Part shown: positions 52,477 through 60,623 of the stretch, in pieces
How positions within the stretch are numbered: position 1 is the first letter of the stretch
How the letters are laid out: each line of letters opens with the position of its first letter
Assembly (NCBI GenBank): GCA_021811085.1
Contig: JAJZPQ010000013.1
Span: 16,381-80,380, forward strand
From: Pseudomonadota bacterium
GTDB lineage: Bacteria > Pseudomonadota > Gammaproteobacteria > Burkholderiales > SG8-39
Length of the DNA stretch: 64,000 nucleotides
Direction of reading: 5' to 3'
Program-made: the position numbers and the translations under genes
The notes under the pieces: generated by a model
Databases searched by the model: none
Seen by the model: only the letters and a program-made list of their open reading frames with translations
Told to the model about the DNA's origin: nothing

Positions 52477-53283
52477 TTGAAACGCATACTGATCACCGGC
52501 GCCGCGGGCGCCATCGGCAAGGTGCTGCGCGCTGCCTTTGTTGGCAAATACCGATTGCGCCTGTCGGACATCGCACCGCTGGGCGACGCGGCGCCGGGCG
52601 AGGAGTTGGCGCAGGCGGACATCGCCGATGCCGCGGCCTGCGACGCGATGATGCAGGGCGTGGACTGCGTGGTGCACCTGGGCGGCGTCGCGGTGGAGGA
52701 TGCCTGGGAGAAAATCCTGCCGGCGAACATCGCCGGCTGCTACAACGTGTTCGAGGCGGCGCGGCGCGCGGGCGTCAAGCGCGTGATTTTCGCCAGTTCC
52801 AACCATGCGGTGGGTTTCCACCGGCGCGAGCGCTTCATCGACGACCGGGTGCAGCCGCGCCCGGATACGCGCTACGGCGTGTCCAAGGTGTTCGGCGAGG
52901 CGCTCGGGCGCCTGTACGCGGACAAATACGCGCTGTCGGTCGCGTGCCTGCGCATCGGCACCTTCCGCAACCCCGACCGGCCCGACAACGCGCGCCAACT
53001 GCTCACCTGGATCAGCCACCGCGACATGGTGCAGCTGGTCGCGCGCTGCATCGACCATCCGGATTACCACTACATCGTCGTCTACGGCGTCTCCAACAAC
53101 CTGCGCAGCCGCTGGGACAACAGCAACGTGAAGTTCCTCGGCTACCGGCCCGAGGACGATGCCGAAATCTATGCCGCGGAGATCCTCGCGCGCGGCGAGG
53201 TGGAAAACGAAATCTCGGCGCAATTCCACGGCGGCTTTTTCACGCCCATGGAGTTTGGCGGCGATACAAAAAAGATCGATTGA
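52477..53283 (+). CDS. Uronate dehydrogenase-like NAD-dependent oxidoreductase
   Basis: A 268-residue short-chain/extended Rossmann protein. The NAD motif is ILITGAAGAIGKVLR, the catalytic YxxxK is in RYGVSKVFGEALG, and the later segments RIGTFRNPDRPDNARQLLTW, SHRDMVQLVARC and IVVYGVSNNLRSRWDN are characteristic of uronate dehydrogenases, which oxidise galacturonate or glucuronate to the aldarolactone. I start at TTG 52477, with GGCGGAGAC upstream, which puts the Rossmann motif at residue 4 and gives the usual length; no ATG fits. First gene of a three-gene plus-strand group with a sugar-acid dehydratase and a DapA-family lyase. Confidence 0.8.
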   Translation: MKRILITGAAGAIGKVLRAAFVGKYRLRLSDIAPLGDAAPGEELAQADIADAAACDAMMQGVDCVVHLGGVAVEDAWEKILPANIAGCYNVFEAARRAGVKRVIFASSNHAVGFHRRERFIDDRVQPRPDTRYGVSKVFGEALGRLYADKYALSVACLRIGTFRNPDRPDNARQLLTWISHRDMVQLVARCIDHPDYHYIVVYGVSNNLRSRWDNSNVKFLGYRPEDDAEIYAAEILARGEVENEISAQFHGGFFTPMEFGGDTKKID

Positions 53284-53338
53284 GCAGCGGCGCCAGGCGC
53301 CGGATTACCGGCAAGCACAGCCGGCAAGGAGCAAGGGC

Positions 53339-55051
53339 ATGAGCGACAAGAAGAACGGATTGCACAAAGGGCTCACCAGCTACGGCGACAGCGGTTTTTC
53401 GCTGTTCTTGCGCAAAGCCTTCATCAAGGGTGCGGGCTACACCGACGACGCGCTCGACCGGCGCATCGTCGGCATCGTCGACACCGGCAGCGCCTATAAC
53501 CCCTGCCACGGCAACAGCGCGCAGCTGATCGAGGCGGTAAAGCGCGGCGTGATGCTCGCCGGCGGCCTGCCCATGGAGTTCCCCGTGATCTCGATCCACG
53601 AGAGCTTCGCCTCGCCCACGTCGATGTTCCTGCGCAATCTGATGTCGATGGACGTCGAGGAAATGATCCGCGCCCAGCCGATGGACGCGGTGGTGCTGAT
53701 CGGCGGCTGCGACAAGACTGTGCCGGCGCTGCTGATGGGCGCGGCTTCCGCGGGCCTGCCCGCGATCACGCTCGTGACCGGTGCCATGCTCACCGGTTCG
53801 CATGATGGCGTGCGTGTCGGCGCCTGCACCGATTGTCGCCGCTACTGGGGGCGCTTTCGCGCGCAGGAGATCGACGAGGGCGAAATCGCGCGCGTGAACA
53901 ACCAGCTGGTGGCGAGTGTCGGCACCTGTTCGGTGATGGGCACCGCCAGCACCATGGCCTGCGTCGTCGAAGGGCTGGGCATGATGCTGCCGGGCGGCGC
54001 ATCGCCGCCCGCGGTGACCGCGGACCGCATTCGCATCGCCGAGCGCAGCGGCGCCACCGCGGTTGCGATGGCGGATTCGCAGCTGACGCCGCAGCGCATC
54101 ATGAGCGCCGATGCGTTCGAAAATGCGCTGCGCGTGCTGCTCGCCATCGGCGGCTCCACCAACGGCATTATCCATCTCACGGCCATTGCGGGCCGCCTGG
54201 GCATCAAGCTCGACTTGGATCGCCTCGACGCTCTCGGCCGCGACACGCCGGTGCTGCTCGATCTCAAGCCTTCGGGGCTGCATTACATGGAGGATTTCCA
54301 CAAGGCGGGCGGCATGCCGGCGCTGCTGCGCGAGTTGCGGCCGCTGTTGCACCTGGACGTGCTCACCGTCACCGGGCGCACCCTGGGCGAAGAGCTGGAT
54401 GGCGCCGTCGTCGGCTTTGCGCAAGATGTGATCCGCACGCGCGCCAATCCGATCTATCCGCAGGGCGGCATCGCCGTGCTGCGCGGCAACCTCGCGCCGA
54501 ACGGGGCGCTGATCAAGCAATCGGCGGCCGACCCGAAACTGTTCGAGCGCGAAGGCCGCGCGGTGGTGTTCGAGTCGCTGGACGACCTTGCCGCGCGCAT
54601 CGACGCGCCCGACCTCGACGTTACGCCGGACGATTTCCTGGTGTTGCAGAATGGCGGGCCGAAGGGTGGTTACGCCATGCCCGAGGCGGGCTACCTGCCG
54701 ATTCCGACCAAGCTTTCGCGCGCCGGCGTCAAGGACATGGTGCGCATTTCCGATGCGCGCATGAGCGGTACCGCCTTCGGCGCCATCGTGCTGCATGTCT
54801 CGCCCGAATCCGCCGTAGGCGGACCGCTCGCCCTGGTGAAAAACGGCGACCGCATCCGCCTGTCGGTGTCCGGGCGCAAACTCGAGCTGCTGGTGGACGA
54901 GGCCGAGCTCGCACGCCGGCGCAGCGCGCTCCGACCGCGCGAGGCCGATTTGAAACTGCGGGCCGAGCGCGGCTACGCCAAACTGTACATGCGCAGCGTG
55001 CTCCAGGCCGAGGATGGCTGCGATTTTGATTTCCTCAGGAAAGCCTCGTAG
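53339..55051 (+). CDS. IlvD/Edd family sugar-acid dehydratase
   Basis: A 570-residue iron-sulfur dehydratase. Three cluster-ligand cysteines are present in the family positions: C56 (YNPCHGN), C124 (GGCDKT) and C197 (GTCSVMG), a pattern found in [2Fe-2S] pentonate and hexonate dehydratases. Also seen are ARANPIYPQGGIAVLRGNLA, QNGGPKGGYAMPEAGYLPIP and RISDARMSGTAFGAIVLHVS. It would convert an aldonate to its 2-keto-3-deoxy acid. ATG 53339 has AAGGAG at 53326-53331; a longer frame reaches into the previous gene. The company of a uronate dehydrogenase-like enzyme, which makes aldarates rather than aldonates, leaves the true substrate open. Confidence 0.87.
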   Translation: MSDKKNGLHKGLTSYGDSGFSLFLRKAFIKGAGYTDDALDRRIVGIVDTGSAYNPCHGNSAQLIEAVKRGVMLAGGLPMEFPVISIHESFASPTSMFLRNLMSMDVEEMIRAQPMDAVVLIGGCDKTVPALLMGAASAGLPAITLVTGAMLTGSHDGVRVGACTDCRRYWGRFRAQEIDEGEIARVNNQLVASVGTCSVMGTASTMACVVEGLGMMLPGGASPPAVTADRIRIAERSGATAVAMADSQLTPQRIMSADAFENALRVLLAIGGSTNGIIHLTAIAGRLGIKLDLDRLDALGRDTPVLLDLKPSGLHYMEDFHKAGGMPALLRELRPLLHLDVLTVTGRTLGEELDGAVVGFAQDVIRTRANPIYPQGGIAVLRGNLAPNGALIKQSAADPKLFEREGRAVVFESLDDLAARIDAPDLDVTPDDFLVLQNGGPKGGYAMPEAGYLPIPTKLSRAGVKDMVRISDARMSGTAFGAIVLHVSPESAVGGPLALVKNGDRIRLSVSGRKLELLVDEAELARRRSALRPREADLKLRAERGYAKLYMRSVLQAEDGCDFDFLRKAS

Positions 55052-55101
55052 GAGCGAGCTTGCTCGCGAATCTTTGAATTCGCGGGCAAGCTCGCTCCTA
55101 C
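55048..55101. repeat. REP-type palindrome
   Basis: GTAGGAGCGAGCTTGCTCGC and its near-perfect complement GCAAGCTCGCTCCTAC form a stem of about 23 bp with one G-T wobble and a short loop. It begins at the dehydratase stop codon and ends 44 bases before the DapA-like gene. The sequence is like the extragenic palindromes of the Pseudomonas REP type that are moved by RAYT transposases. No RAYT gene lies in this window. Confidence 0.85.
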
Positions 55102-55144
55102 AGCTCACCCCACCACGATTGCAACCGAAATTGGAGCAAGCAAC

Positions 55145-56062
55145 ATGAGTCAACGCATCACCGGAGTCCTGTCCCCCGTCGTCACCCCGTTCAAGGCCGA
55201 CCTGAGCCCCGACATCGAGCGCTTCGTGCGCCAGTGCAAGTGGCTGGTCGCGAACCAGGTCGGCCTGGCGGTGTTCGGCACCAATTCCGAGGCGAATTCG
55301 CTCGCCGTTGCGGAGCGCATGGAATTGCTGGAGAAGCTGGTCGAGGCCGGCATCGACCCGGCGCGCATGATGCCGGGCACCGGCTGCTGCGCGCTCACCG
55401 ACTCGGTGCGCCTCACGGCGCATGCGGTGAAGCTCGGCTGCGCCGGCGCGTTGATGCTGCCGCCGTTCTACTACAAGGGTGTGTCCGAGGAAGGCCTCTA
55501 CCGCAATTACGCCGAGATCGTCGAGCGCGTGGCCGATGCGCGCCTGCGGATCTACCTGTACCACATTCCGCAAGTGACCCAGGTGCCGATCACGCTGAAG
55601 CTGATAGAGCGCCTGCTCAAGGCCTATCCGAAGAACATCGCCGGCACCAAGGATTCTTCGGGCGACTGGAACAACACCAAGGCGACGCTCGATGCCTTCG
55701 CCAAGGACGGCTTCGACGTGTTCCCGGGGAGCGAGACCTTCCTGCTCGCCGCTTTGCGCAACGGCGGCAAGGGCTGCATCAGCGCCACCGCGAACGTCAA
55801 TCCCGCGGCGATCCACCACCTGTACGCCAATTGGCAATCGGCCGATGCGGACCAACTGCAGGCGGGTCTGGACAAGGTGCGCGGCGTGTTCCAGAAATAT
55901 CCGATGATCCCGGGGATGAAGTCCGCGATTGCGCACTGGAGCGGACACGCGGGCTGGGCCACCGTGCGCCCGCCGCTGGTGGAAGTGAGCGCCGAACAGT
56001 CCAAGGCGCTCATCGCCGATCTCGGGGAGGTCGGCTTTTCGATGACCGGGTTGAAGGGCTGA
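55145..56062 (+). CDS. DapA-family lyase/dehydratase (dihydrodipicolinate synthase-like)
   Basis: A 305-residue TIM-barrel class I aldolase-type enzyme. The Schiff-base lysine is K169 in NIAGTKDSSGDW and the catalytic tyrosine is Y139 in YLYHIPQ. The usual GTTGE substrate loop is replaced by GTNSEANSLAVAERMEL, so it is not a true lysine-pathway DapA. In context it probably handles a 2-keto-3-deoxy sugar acid, either cleaving it or dehydrating and decarboxylating it. Last gene of the sugar-acid group, with GGAGC just upstream of the ATG. Confidence 0.85.
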   Translation: MSQRITGVLSPVVTPFKADLSPDIERFVRQCKWLVANQVGLAVFGTNSEANSLAVAERMELLEKLVEAGIDPARMMPGTGCCALTDSVRLTAHAVKLGCAGALMLPPFYYKGVSEEGLYRNYAEIVERVADARLRIYLYHIPQVTQVPITLKLIERLLKAYPKNIAGTKDSSGDWNNTKATLDAFAKDGFDVFPGSETFLLAALRNGGKGCISATANVNPAAIHHLYANWQSADADQLQAGLDKVRGVFQKYPMIPGMKSAIAHWSGHAGWATVRPPLVEVSAEQSKALIADLGEVGFSMTGLKG

Positions 56063-56133
56063 TCGGATTCGCTTGGGCGCGGCTGCGGGCAGCGCATATC
56101 CCGCGCCGCGCCGGACGACGCCCTCGGAACAAG

Positions 56134-56520
56134 CTATTCGAGCTTCGCACCCTTCTCGATCAGCAGAGCACGCAGGATGGAGCGGTGGCAGTGTGCTTCG
56201 TCCTCGCAGTAGCAGCCGACGGAGAAATTCGCGTGCTGCGACAGTGCCGCGAGGACGTCGAGCGTGCGGCTGTTTTCAGGCGTCGCCATCTCGGCGCGGT
56301 ATTTCCTGAGGAAGGCCTGCCATTCGCGCGGCGTCGCGGCCGCTTGCCCGGCCTTCATGGTTGCGACGCTGGGCGCGAGATTCGGAAACCACACGTCGTA
56401 CCAATCCTGCGCTGCGAACGCGGACTTGGGCACGCCGCGCGGCGGACGGCGCACGGTGCCGATGCGGGTGCCTTCGTCTTTGAGCCTGCTGCCGCCTAGT
56501 CTGACAATGCGGATGGCCAT
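56134..56520 (-). CDS. DUF488 family protein
   Basis: A 128-residue DUF488 (YeaO-like, COG3189) protein. The RIVRLGGSRLKDEGTRIGTV start, RRPPRGVPKSAFAAQDWYDV, and the cysteine/histidine-rich GCYCEDEAHCHRSILRALL end are family hallmarks. Function is unknown; a metal or nucleic-acid role has been proposed for relatives, without proof. It is convergent with the DapA-like gene 71 bases away and stands alone. Confidence 0.87.
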   Translation of the reverse strand: MAIRIVRLGGSRLKDEGTRIGTVRRPPRGVPKSAFAAQDWYDVWFPNLAPSVATMKAGQAAATPREWQAFLRKYRAEMATPENSRTLDVLAALSQHANFSVGCYCEDEAHCHRSILRALLIEKGAKLE

Positions 56521-56613
56521 CGGAATCTCCCGGACATGCGATCAATCTGTTATTCGGCTAACGCTCGCGGCATGACGGGCTCGACGGCGCAGTTGCGCGG
56601 CAAGGCATCGCAG

Positions 56614-56826
56614 TCATAGATCCTCTGGCGTCAAACCGGTGCGCTTGGCGATACGAGCAAGCATGCGTCGACCGATTTCCTCGCCGTCGTGAAAGGCAAA
56701 GACCACATCCGGCCAGCCAGGGCGGGAGAGCGTCTTGTGGGAGCCGGACTGGCGCTTGAGGGTCCAGCCAATTCGGTAAAGCGCGGAGAGTACCTGTTTG
56801 GCCTTGGACGATGGCCAAGAGGTCAT
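56614..56826 (-). CDS. hicA: Type II toxin HicA
   Basis: A 70-residue HicA mRNA interferase with the dsRBD-like fold. The signature is LYRIGWTLKRQSGSHKTLSR, with catalytic His30, followed by the C-terminal HDGEEIGRRMLARIAKRTGL. It cleaves mRNA when released from HicB. The start overlaps the end of hicB by four bases (ATGA), giving antitoxin-first order. The toxin appears intact. Confidence 0.85.
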   Translation of the reverse strand: MTSWPSSKAKQVLSALYRIGWTLKRQSGSHKTLSRPGWPDVVFAFHDGEEIGRRMLARIAKRTGLTPEDL

Positions 56827-57029
56827 GCAGCCGCGAACCCGATCGAGATCGGTTGCGGCGCGGCTTCGTCGTGCTCAAGGCGCTCGGCAAGAACGCGCAG
56901 AGCGAGCACTTCTGCTTTCGCCATGGCCTCGTCGGCAGTCGCTCCATAGGCCATAACTCCCGGAAGTTCCGGAACTTCGGCAAGCCAGCGCCCATCGTCT
57001 TCGCGTTCGTGTTCAATTGTGAAATTCAT
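56823..57029 (-). CDS. hicB: Type II antitoxin HicB
   Basis: A 68-residue HicB of the short kind, with the partial RNase H-like domain (FTIEHEREDDGRWLAEVPEL, PGVMAYGATADEAMAKAEVL). It lacks the C-terminal DNA-binding extension of longer HicB proteins, so autoregulation may rest on other factors. It is the first gene of the pair, on the minus strand, about 120 bases from the NucS-like gene. Confidence 0.85.
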   Translation of the reverse strand: MNFTIEHEREDDGRWLAEVPELPGVMAYGATADEAMAKAEVLALRVLAERLEHDEAAPQPISIGFAAA

Positions 57030-57147
57030 GTTTCACCTTGACGTTTGCACGCATTCTACGCCCGTTTTGTTCTCACCACTCCACGTTTGACATAAGCGGC
57101 TGGACCCGGCTTGATGGGGCACGTCTACTCGAGGGATGAGTTGGGCG

Positions 57148-57894
57148 TCATTGACTATCGAGCGCGACCCGATTAACCGCGACTGACAGTGAGTACTCGT
57201 AGAGGGAAATGGAAGGTAGCTCTGAACATGCGAGGCGCAGGTCTTCGCTAATTTGCTTTGCGATGATGATTCCCCGTACGCCCTGTCCAGGCTCGGCGTG
57301 GTTCTTCTTGATCCAGCTCACGTAGCGTAGAAGCTGCCCGACGACGCGGTCGTAGCCCTTCGACACTTTCAGTTCGATCACGACATAGCTACCGGCGTGG
57401 TCGACGGCAAGTATGTCGATATAGCGTCCTCCGACGGGAAACTCGACGCCAGTGATGCCCTCTTCCGTATACAGCTTTAGCGATGGTTCGATGACGTGTA
57501 GGTTCCGAGCCAGATAGTCGCGAAGGTCGTGCTCATAGGCGAACTCCTCAGACGCCTCGGGCATGGCTTCGGAAGGCTCTTCGACGGTCGGGGTCAGCTC
57601 GGAGATTGGCGTGGGATCCCGCCCAGGTTCATAGAGGCGAAAGTGAGAGCTGTCAATCTTGAAGAACTTGTCGTCCGATCCGTCGACTCTTGCGCTGTAT
57701 TGAAGTCGCGTCGGTACGTTGGTAGAGAGGCGGACCAAGTGAGCAGCAACGGTTCCTTGTTTCACATTCGGGTAGTGCTCAGCGAACCATTGCACCGCTT
57801 GTTCGCGAGTGAAAGGTTGACCGGGAGTCAGCCCCATCGATGCAATCATGTCGTGCATCAGCAGGCGAACTGGCTTTTCATTTAATGTGGCCAC
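57148..57894 (-). CDS. NucS-like PD-(D/E)XK domain protein
   Basis: A 248-residue protein. The N-terminal about 90 residues look like a helical winged domain (FTREQAVQWFAEHYPNVKQG, TVAAHLVRLSTN). The C-terminal half, from about residue 118, is a nuclease-fold domain similar to the C-terminal part of endonuclease NucS: EFPVGGRYIDILAVDHAGSY with VVIELKVSKGYDRVVGQLLR. This gives the D-(I)-x...E-x-K catalytic set. It may cut branched or mismatched DNA, or be part of a restriction-like defence. Start is GTG 57894. The surrounding region including hicBA has lower GC than its neighbours, which suggests acquisition. Confidence 0.72.
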   Translation of the reverse strand: MATLNEKPVRLLMHDMIASMGLTPGQPFTREQAVQWFAEHYPNVKQGTVAAHLVRLSTNVPTRLQYSARVDGSDDKFFKIDSSHFRLYEPGRDPTPISELTPTVEEPSEAMPEASEEFAYEHDLRDYLARNLHVIEPSLKLYTEEGITGVEFPVGGRYIDILAVDHAGSYVVIELKVSKGYDRVVGQLLRYVSWIKKNHAEPGQGVRGIIIAKQISEDLRLACSELPSISLYEYSLSVAVNRVALDSQ

Positions 57895-58098
57895 TTACGA
57901 TTCTCCGTCTGACGTCCTTCGAGAAGCGGACCCCCAATTGGGCTTCATAAGATGCCAAAAGTGGTGCCCAGGACGGCCAGCTTACGCTTAAGCCTTTGAT
58001 CCCTCAACGACGTGAGTCGAGGTAGGCACCTGCGCAATGACGCGAAATAGGTCTGGGGAAGTTGATGCAATCGCGCCGACCGCGCGCCTAAACACGCC

Positions 58099-59352
58099 TC
58101 AACTGCTGACCCGGTTCCGCCCGCCTTCCTTCGCCCTGTATAGCGCCCTGTCCGCCGCACGCAGCACTTCGGCCGGCGTGGCGCGCGCGTCCTGCGGCTC
58201 GGCGATGCCTATGCTTACCGTCACCGACAGCGTCTTTTCGGGCGAGCGCAGGCTGCGCAGCTTGGTGCCGGCCTCCTGGTCCTTCGGCCGGTCGTCGCGG
58301 CGCACGGCCATCTGGTAGGCGGCGATATCCGCGCAGAGCTTTTCCAGGTGCGGCCGCGTATCGGCCAGCCTGGCCTCCGGGAACAGGATGCAGAACTCCT
58401 CGCCGCCGTAGCGGTAGGCGGTGCCGCCGCCCGTGGCCTGCGCCAGGCGCGCGGCCACCAGCCGCAGCACCTGATCGCCGATGTCGTGGCCGTGGGTGTC
58501 GTTGAATTTCTTGAAATGGTCCACGTCGAGCATTGCGATCGCGTGCACCGGTCCGAGCCCGTGCAGCCGCTCTTCCAGCGCGCGCCGGCTCGGCAGGCCG
58601 GTCAGTTCGTCGCGAAACGCGAGGCGGTGCGATTCCTGCAGCAGCGACACCAGCAGGATGGTGCCTGCGGCGGTCATGAACCCGGCGAACGCGCCGGGTT
58701 TGTCCGCCCATTCGCAGGCGGTGAAGAACGCGACCAGCGCGGCCACCAGGCCGATGTCGAGAGGCCGCGTTTCGCTCACCGGGACCTTGGGCCAGGCGCG
58801 GATCGCGGCGGCGACGAAAGCCACGGCGAACACCGACCGGCCCAGAATCGGCGTAGGCGGCGACCTGAGCAGCCAGTGTTCGAGCAGGTCGCGCCATACC
58901 GTGCCCGACAGATTGCTGTGGCCGGCACTCGCGATCCAGGTGACGAACACGGTCTCCACCACGGCGAGCATGAACCAGCGATAGTTGAAGTGGTGCGAAA
59001 TGCCGCGCTCGGGGAACACCAGCGCCAGCAGAAAGTTGAGCGGCACGAAAATCGCGGAGGCCGTGAATACCGCGCGCGCGGCGAAACTGTCCACGCCGTA
59101 TTCGAGCGCGAGGCTGTAACCGATGAACGCGGCGAGCAGAGAAGCGAGTGCAATGAAGGCGCGGCCGCGATTGAACCACGCGCCTATGCCGGTGCCGAGC
59201 AGCAGCACTATGCCGGGACCGAGCGTCTTCAGGCCCGCGAGCGAGGCTGGCAGCGCGGGCCCCGCGGCCAGCCCGAGCACGGCTGCAAGCAGGATCACCG
59301 CCGGCGCGAGCACCGGGCGGTAGGGGCGCAGGACCGAAAACGTCACCGCCAT
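58099..59352 (-). CDS. Membrane-bound diguanylate cyclase (GGDEF family)
   Basis: A 417-residue protein. The first about 240 residues form about seven hydrophobic helices (for example VLAPAVILLAAVLGLAAGPA and FVPLNFLLALVFPERG). A GGDEF domain follows, starting FRDELTGLPSRRALEERL, with MLDVDHFKKFNDTHGHDIGD and the active site RYGGEEF. The usual RxxD inhibitory site just before the GGEEF is absent (LAQATGGGTAYRYGGEEF), so product inhibition may be lost. ATG 59352 (MAVTFSVLRPYR) is chosen over an upstream start without similarity. It should make cyclic di-GMP in response to an unknown membrane signal. Confidence 0.9.
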   Translation of the reverse strand: MAVTFSVLRPYRPVLAPAVILLAAVLGLAAGPALPASLAGLKTLGPGIVLLLGTGIGAWFNRGRAFIALASLLAAFIGYSLALEYGVDSFAARAVFTASAIFVPLNFLLALVFPERGISHHFNYRWFMLAVVETVFVTWIASAGHSNLSGTVWRDLLEHWLLRSPPTPILGRSVFAVAFVAAAIRAWPKVPVSETRPLDIGLVAALVAFFTACEWADKPGAFAGFMTAAGTILLVSLLQESHRLAFRDELTGLPSRRALEERLHGLGPVHAIAMLDVDHFKKFNDTHGHDIGDQVLRLVAARLAQATGGGTAYRYGGEEFCILFPEARLADTRPHLEKLCADIAAYQMAVRRDDRPKDQEAGTKLRSLRSPEKTLSVTVSIGIAEPQDARATPAEVLRAADRALYRAKEGGRNRVSS

Positions 59353-59389
59353 GGGCGGCGCGCGGCTGCTGACATTTCGATCGCTGCCA

Positions 59390-59794
59390 TCACGCCGCTT
59401 GTTGCGGACGCTCGGGCAGCTTTCTTGCAGTGACCTCGATCTCGATGCGAATCCGCGGATCAAGCAAACCCGCCGCAATCATGGTCGCAGCCGGCCGGAT
59501 GTCGCCGAAGTATTTGCGCAGCACCGGCCAGCATTGTTCGAATTCGGCGGCCAGCGGCAAGATGTAGGTCACGCGCACCACGTCTTCGAGGCGCGCGCCC
59601 GCTTGCTGCAGCGCCTGCGCAATGTTCTTGAGGCATTGTTCGGTTTGCGCGGCGACGCCTTCGGCGATGGTCATGGTCGCATAGTCGAAACCTGTGGTTC
59701 CCGAGACGAATACCCATTCGCCGTCGACGACAGCGCGCGAGTAGCCGATCTGGGCTTCGAAGCTTGAACCGGAGCTGATGAGCTTGCGCGACAT
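59390..59794 (-). CDS. RidA family protein
   Basis: A 134-residue RidA/YjgF/Rid-family protein. It begins MSRKLISSGSSFEAQIGYSR and has VVDGEWVFVSGTTGFDYATM, QTEQCLKNIAQALQQAGARL and the C-terminal PAATMIAAGLLDPRIRIEIE. The Arg in PRIRIEIEVTA is at the position of the imine-binding arginine of active RidA deaminases. ATG 59794 follows GGAGGAACG. It stands 37 bases upstream of the diguanylate cyclase on the same strand. It probably removes reactive enamine or imine intermediates. Confidence 0.9.
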   Translation of the reverse strand: MSRKLISSGSSFEAQIGYSRAVVDGEWVFVSGTTGFDYATMTIAEGVAAQTEQCLKNIAQALQQAGARLEDVVRVTYILPLAAEFEQCWPVLRKYFGDIRPAATMIAAGLLDPRIRIEIEVTARKLPERPQQAA

Positions 59795-59943
59795 TCGTTC
59801 CTCCATCGGATAGGTGGTGCCAGAGGGGCCCCGCCCGGCTCCCGCTTGGTGGGATCGGGCGCCAACAGGCTACGCGAATGCCCGCGATTCCTCAACCGGT
59901 GCGAGCGCGACGGGATCGAAGAAAGCTCAGGCCGTCACGGCGC

Positions 59944-60603
59944 TCAGTGCGTGGCTAGCGCATATTCGAACGCCCAGTAGTATTCCCAGGCAGTGAACGC
60001 CGCGCGCTCGCCCAGCCCGGCCACGAGTTCCTGCAGCTCCGCCTCGGACGGAAAATTCTTCAGCACCTCGTGCGTGGAGCCGTCATCCAGCCGCCGCGTC
60101 TGGTAGCTGTTGCCTTCGGCGTCCTGCGCGCTCAGGGGCGTGCTGCTGCCTTCGACATAGCGGTTGTCGAGCAGCACTACCCTCGCGCCGGGTTCCAGGC
60201 ACGCTGCCAGGCCGAGCAGGAATTCGCTCCGCCTCGCTTTCGGCACATGGGAAAACCAGAAGCCGGCGAAGGCGGCATCGAACGGACCGATATGCGGCGG
60301 CAGCGCGTAGGCGTCGCCGAGCGCGAAGTCGACCTTGCCCGCTGGGACGCGGGTTTTCGCGATCGCCAGCGTTTCGGCGGCGGCATCGAGGGCCAGCAGC
60401 TGCGCGGCGACCGGCGCGATGAACTGGGTCCAGTAGCCGGTGCCGCAGGCGATTTCGATGACGCGTGCGCCCGCGAACTTCGGCGGCAGCCAGCGCTTGA
60501 TCGCGCGCAGGTCGGCCTGGCGCTCGGGCTTCAAATAGATGCGATCGTATTCCGCAGCCCTGGCGGCGTAGTAGGCCTGCAATTCCGACAATTGGCGCGG
60601 CAT
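59944..60603 (-). CDS. Class I SAM-dependent methyltransferase
   Basis: A 219-residue Rossmann-fold methyltransferase. The SAM motif I is VIEIACGTGYWTQFI, motif II is LALDAAAETLAIAK, then FALGDAYALPPHIGPFDAAF. The N-terminal LQAYYAARAAEYDRIYLKPE is often seen in small-molecule or demethylmenaquinone-like methyltransferases. It begins at ATG 60603, 20 bases after the EamA gene ends, so they form one minus-strand unit. The substrate is unknown. Confidence 0.85.
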   Translation of the reverse strand: MPRQLSELQAYYAARAAEYDRIYLKPERQADLRAIKRWLPPKFAGARVIEIACGTGYWTQFIAPVAAQLLALDAAAETLAIAKTRVPAGKVDFALGDAYALPPHIGPFDAAFAGFWFSHVPKARRSEFLLGLAACLEPGARVVLLDNRYVEGSSTPLSAQDAEGNSYQTRRLDDGSTHEVLKNFPSEAELQELVAGLGERAAFTAWEYYWAFEYALATH

Positions 60604-60623
60604 GGCAAGCCCAATGTAGCGAT

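Noticed and set aside
53240..55948. A 902-codon open frame antisense to the dehydratase and DapA-like genes
   Set aside because: It spans two clear plus-strand genes and the REP palindrome; its composition is that of a shadow frame.
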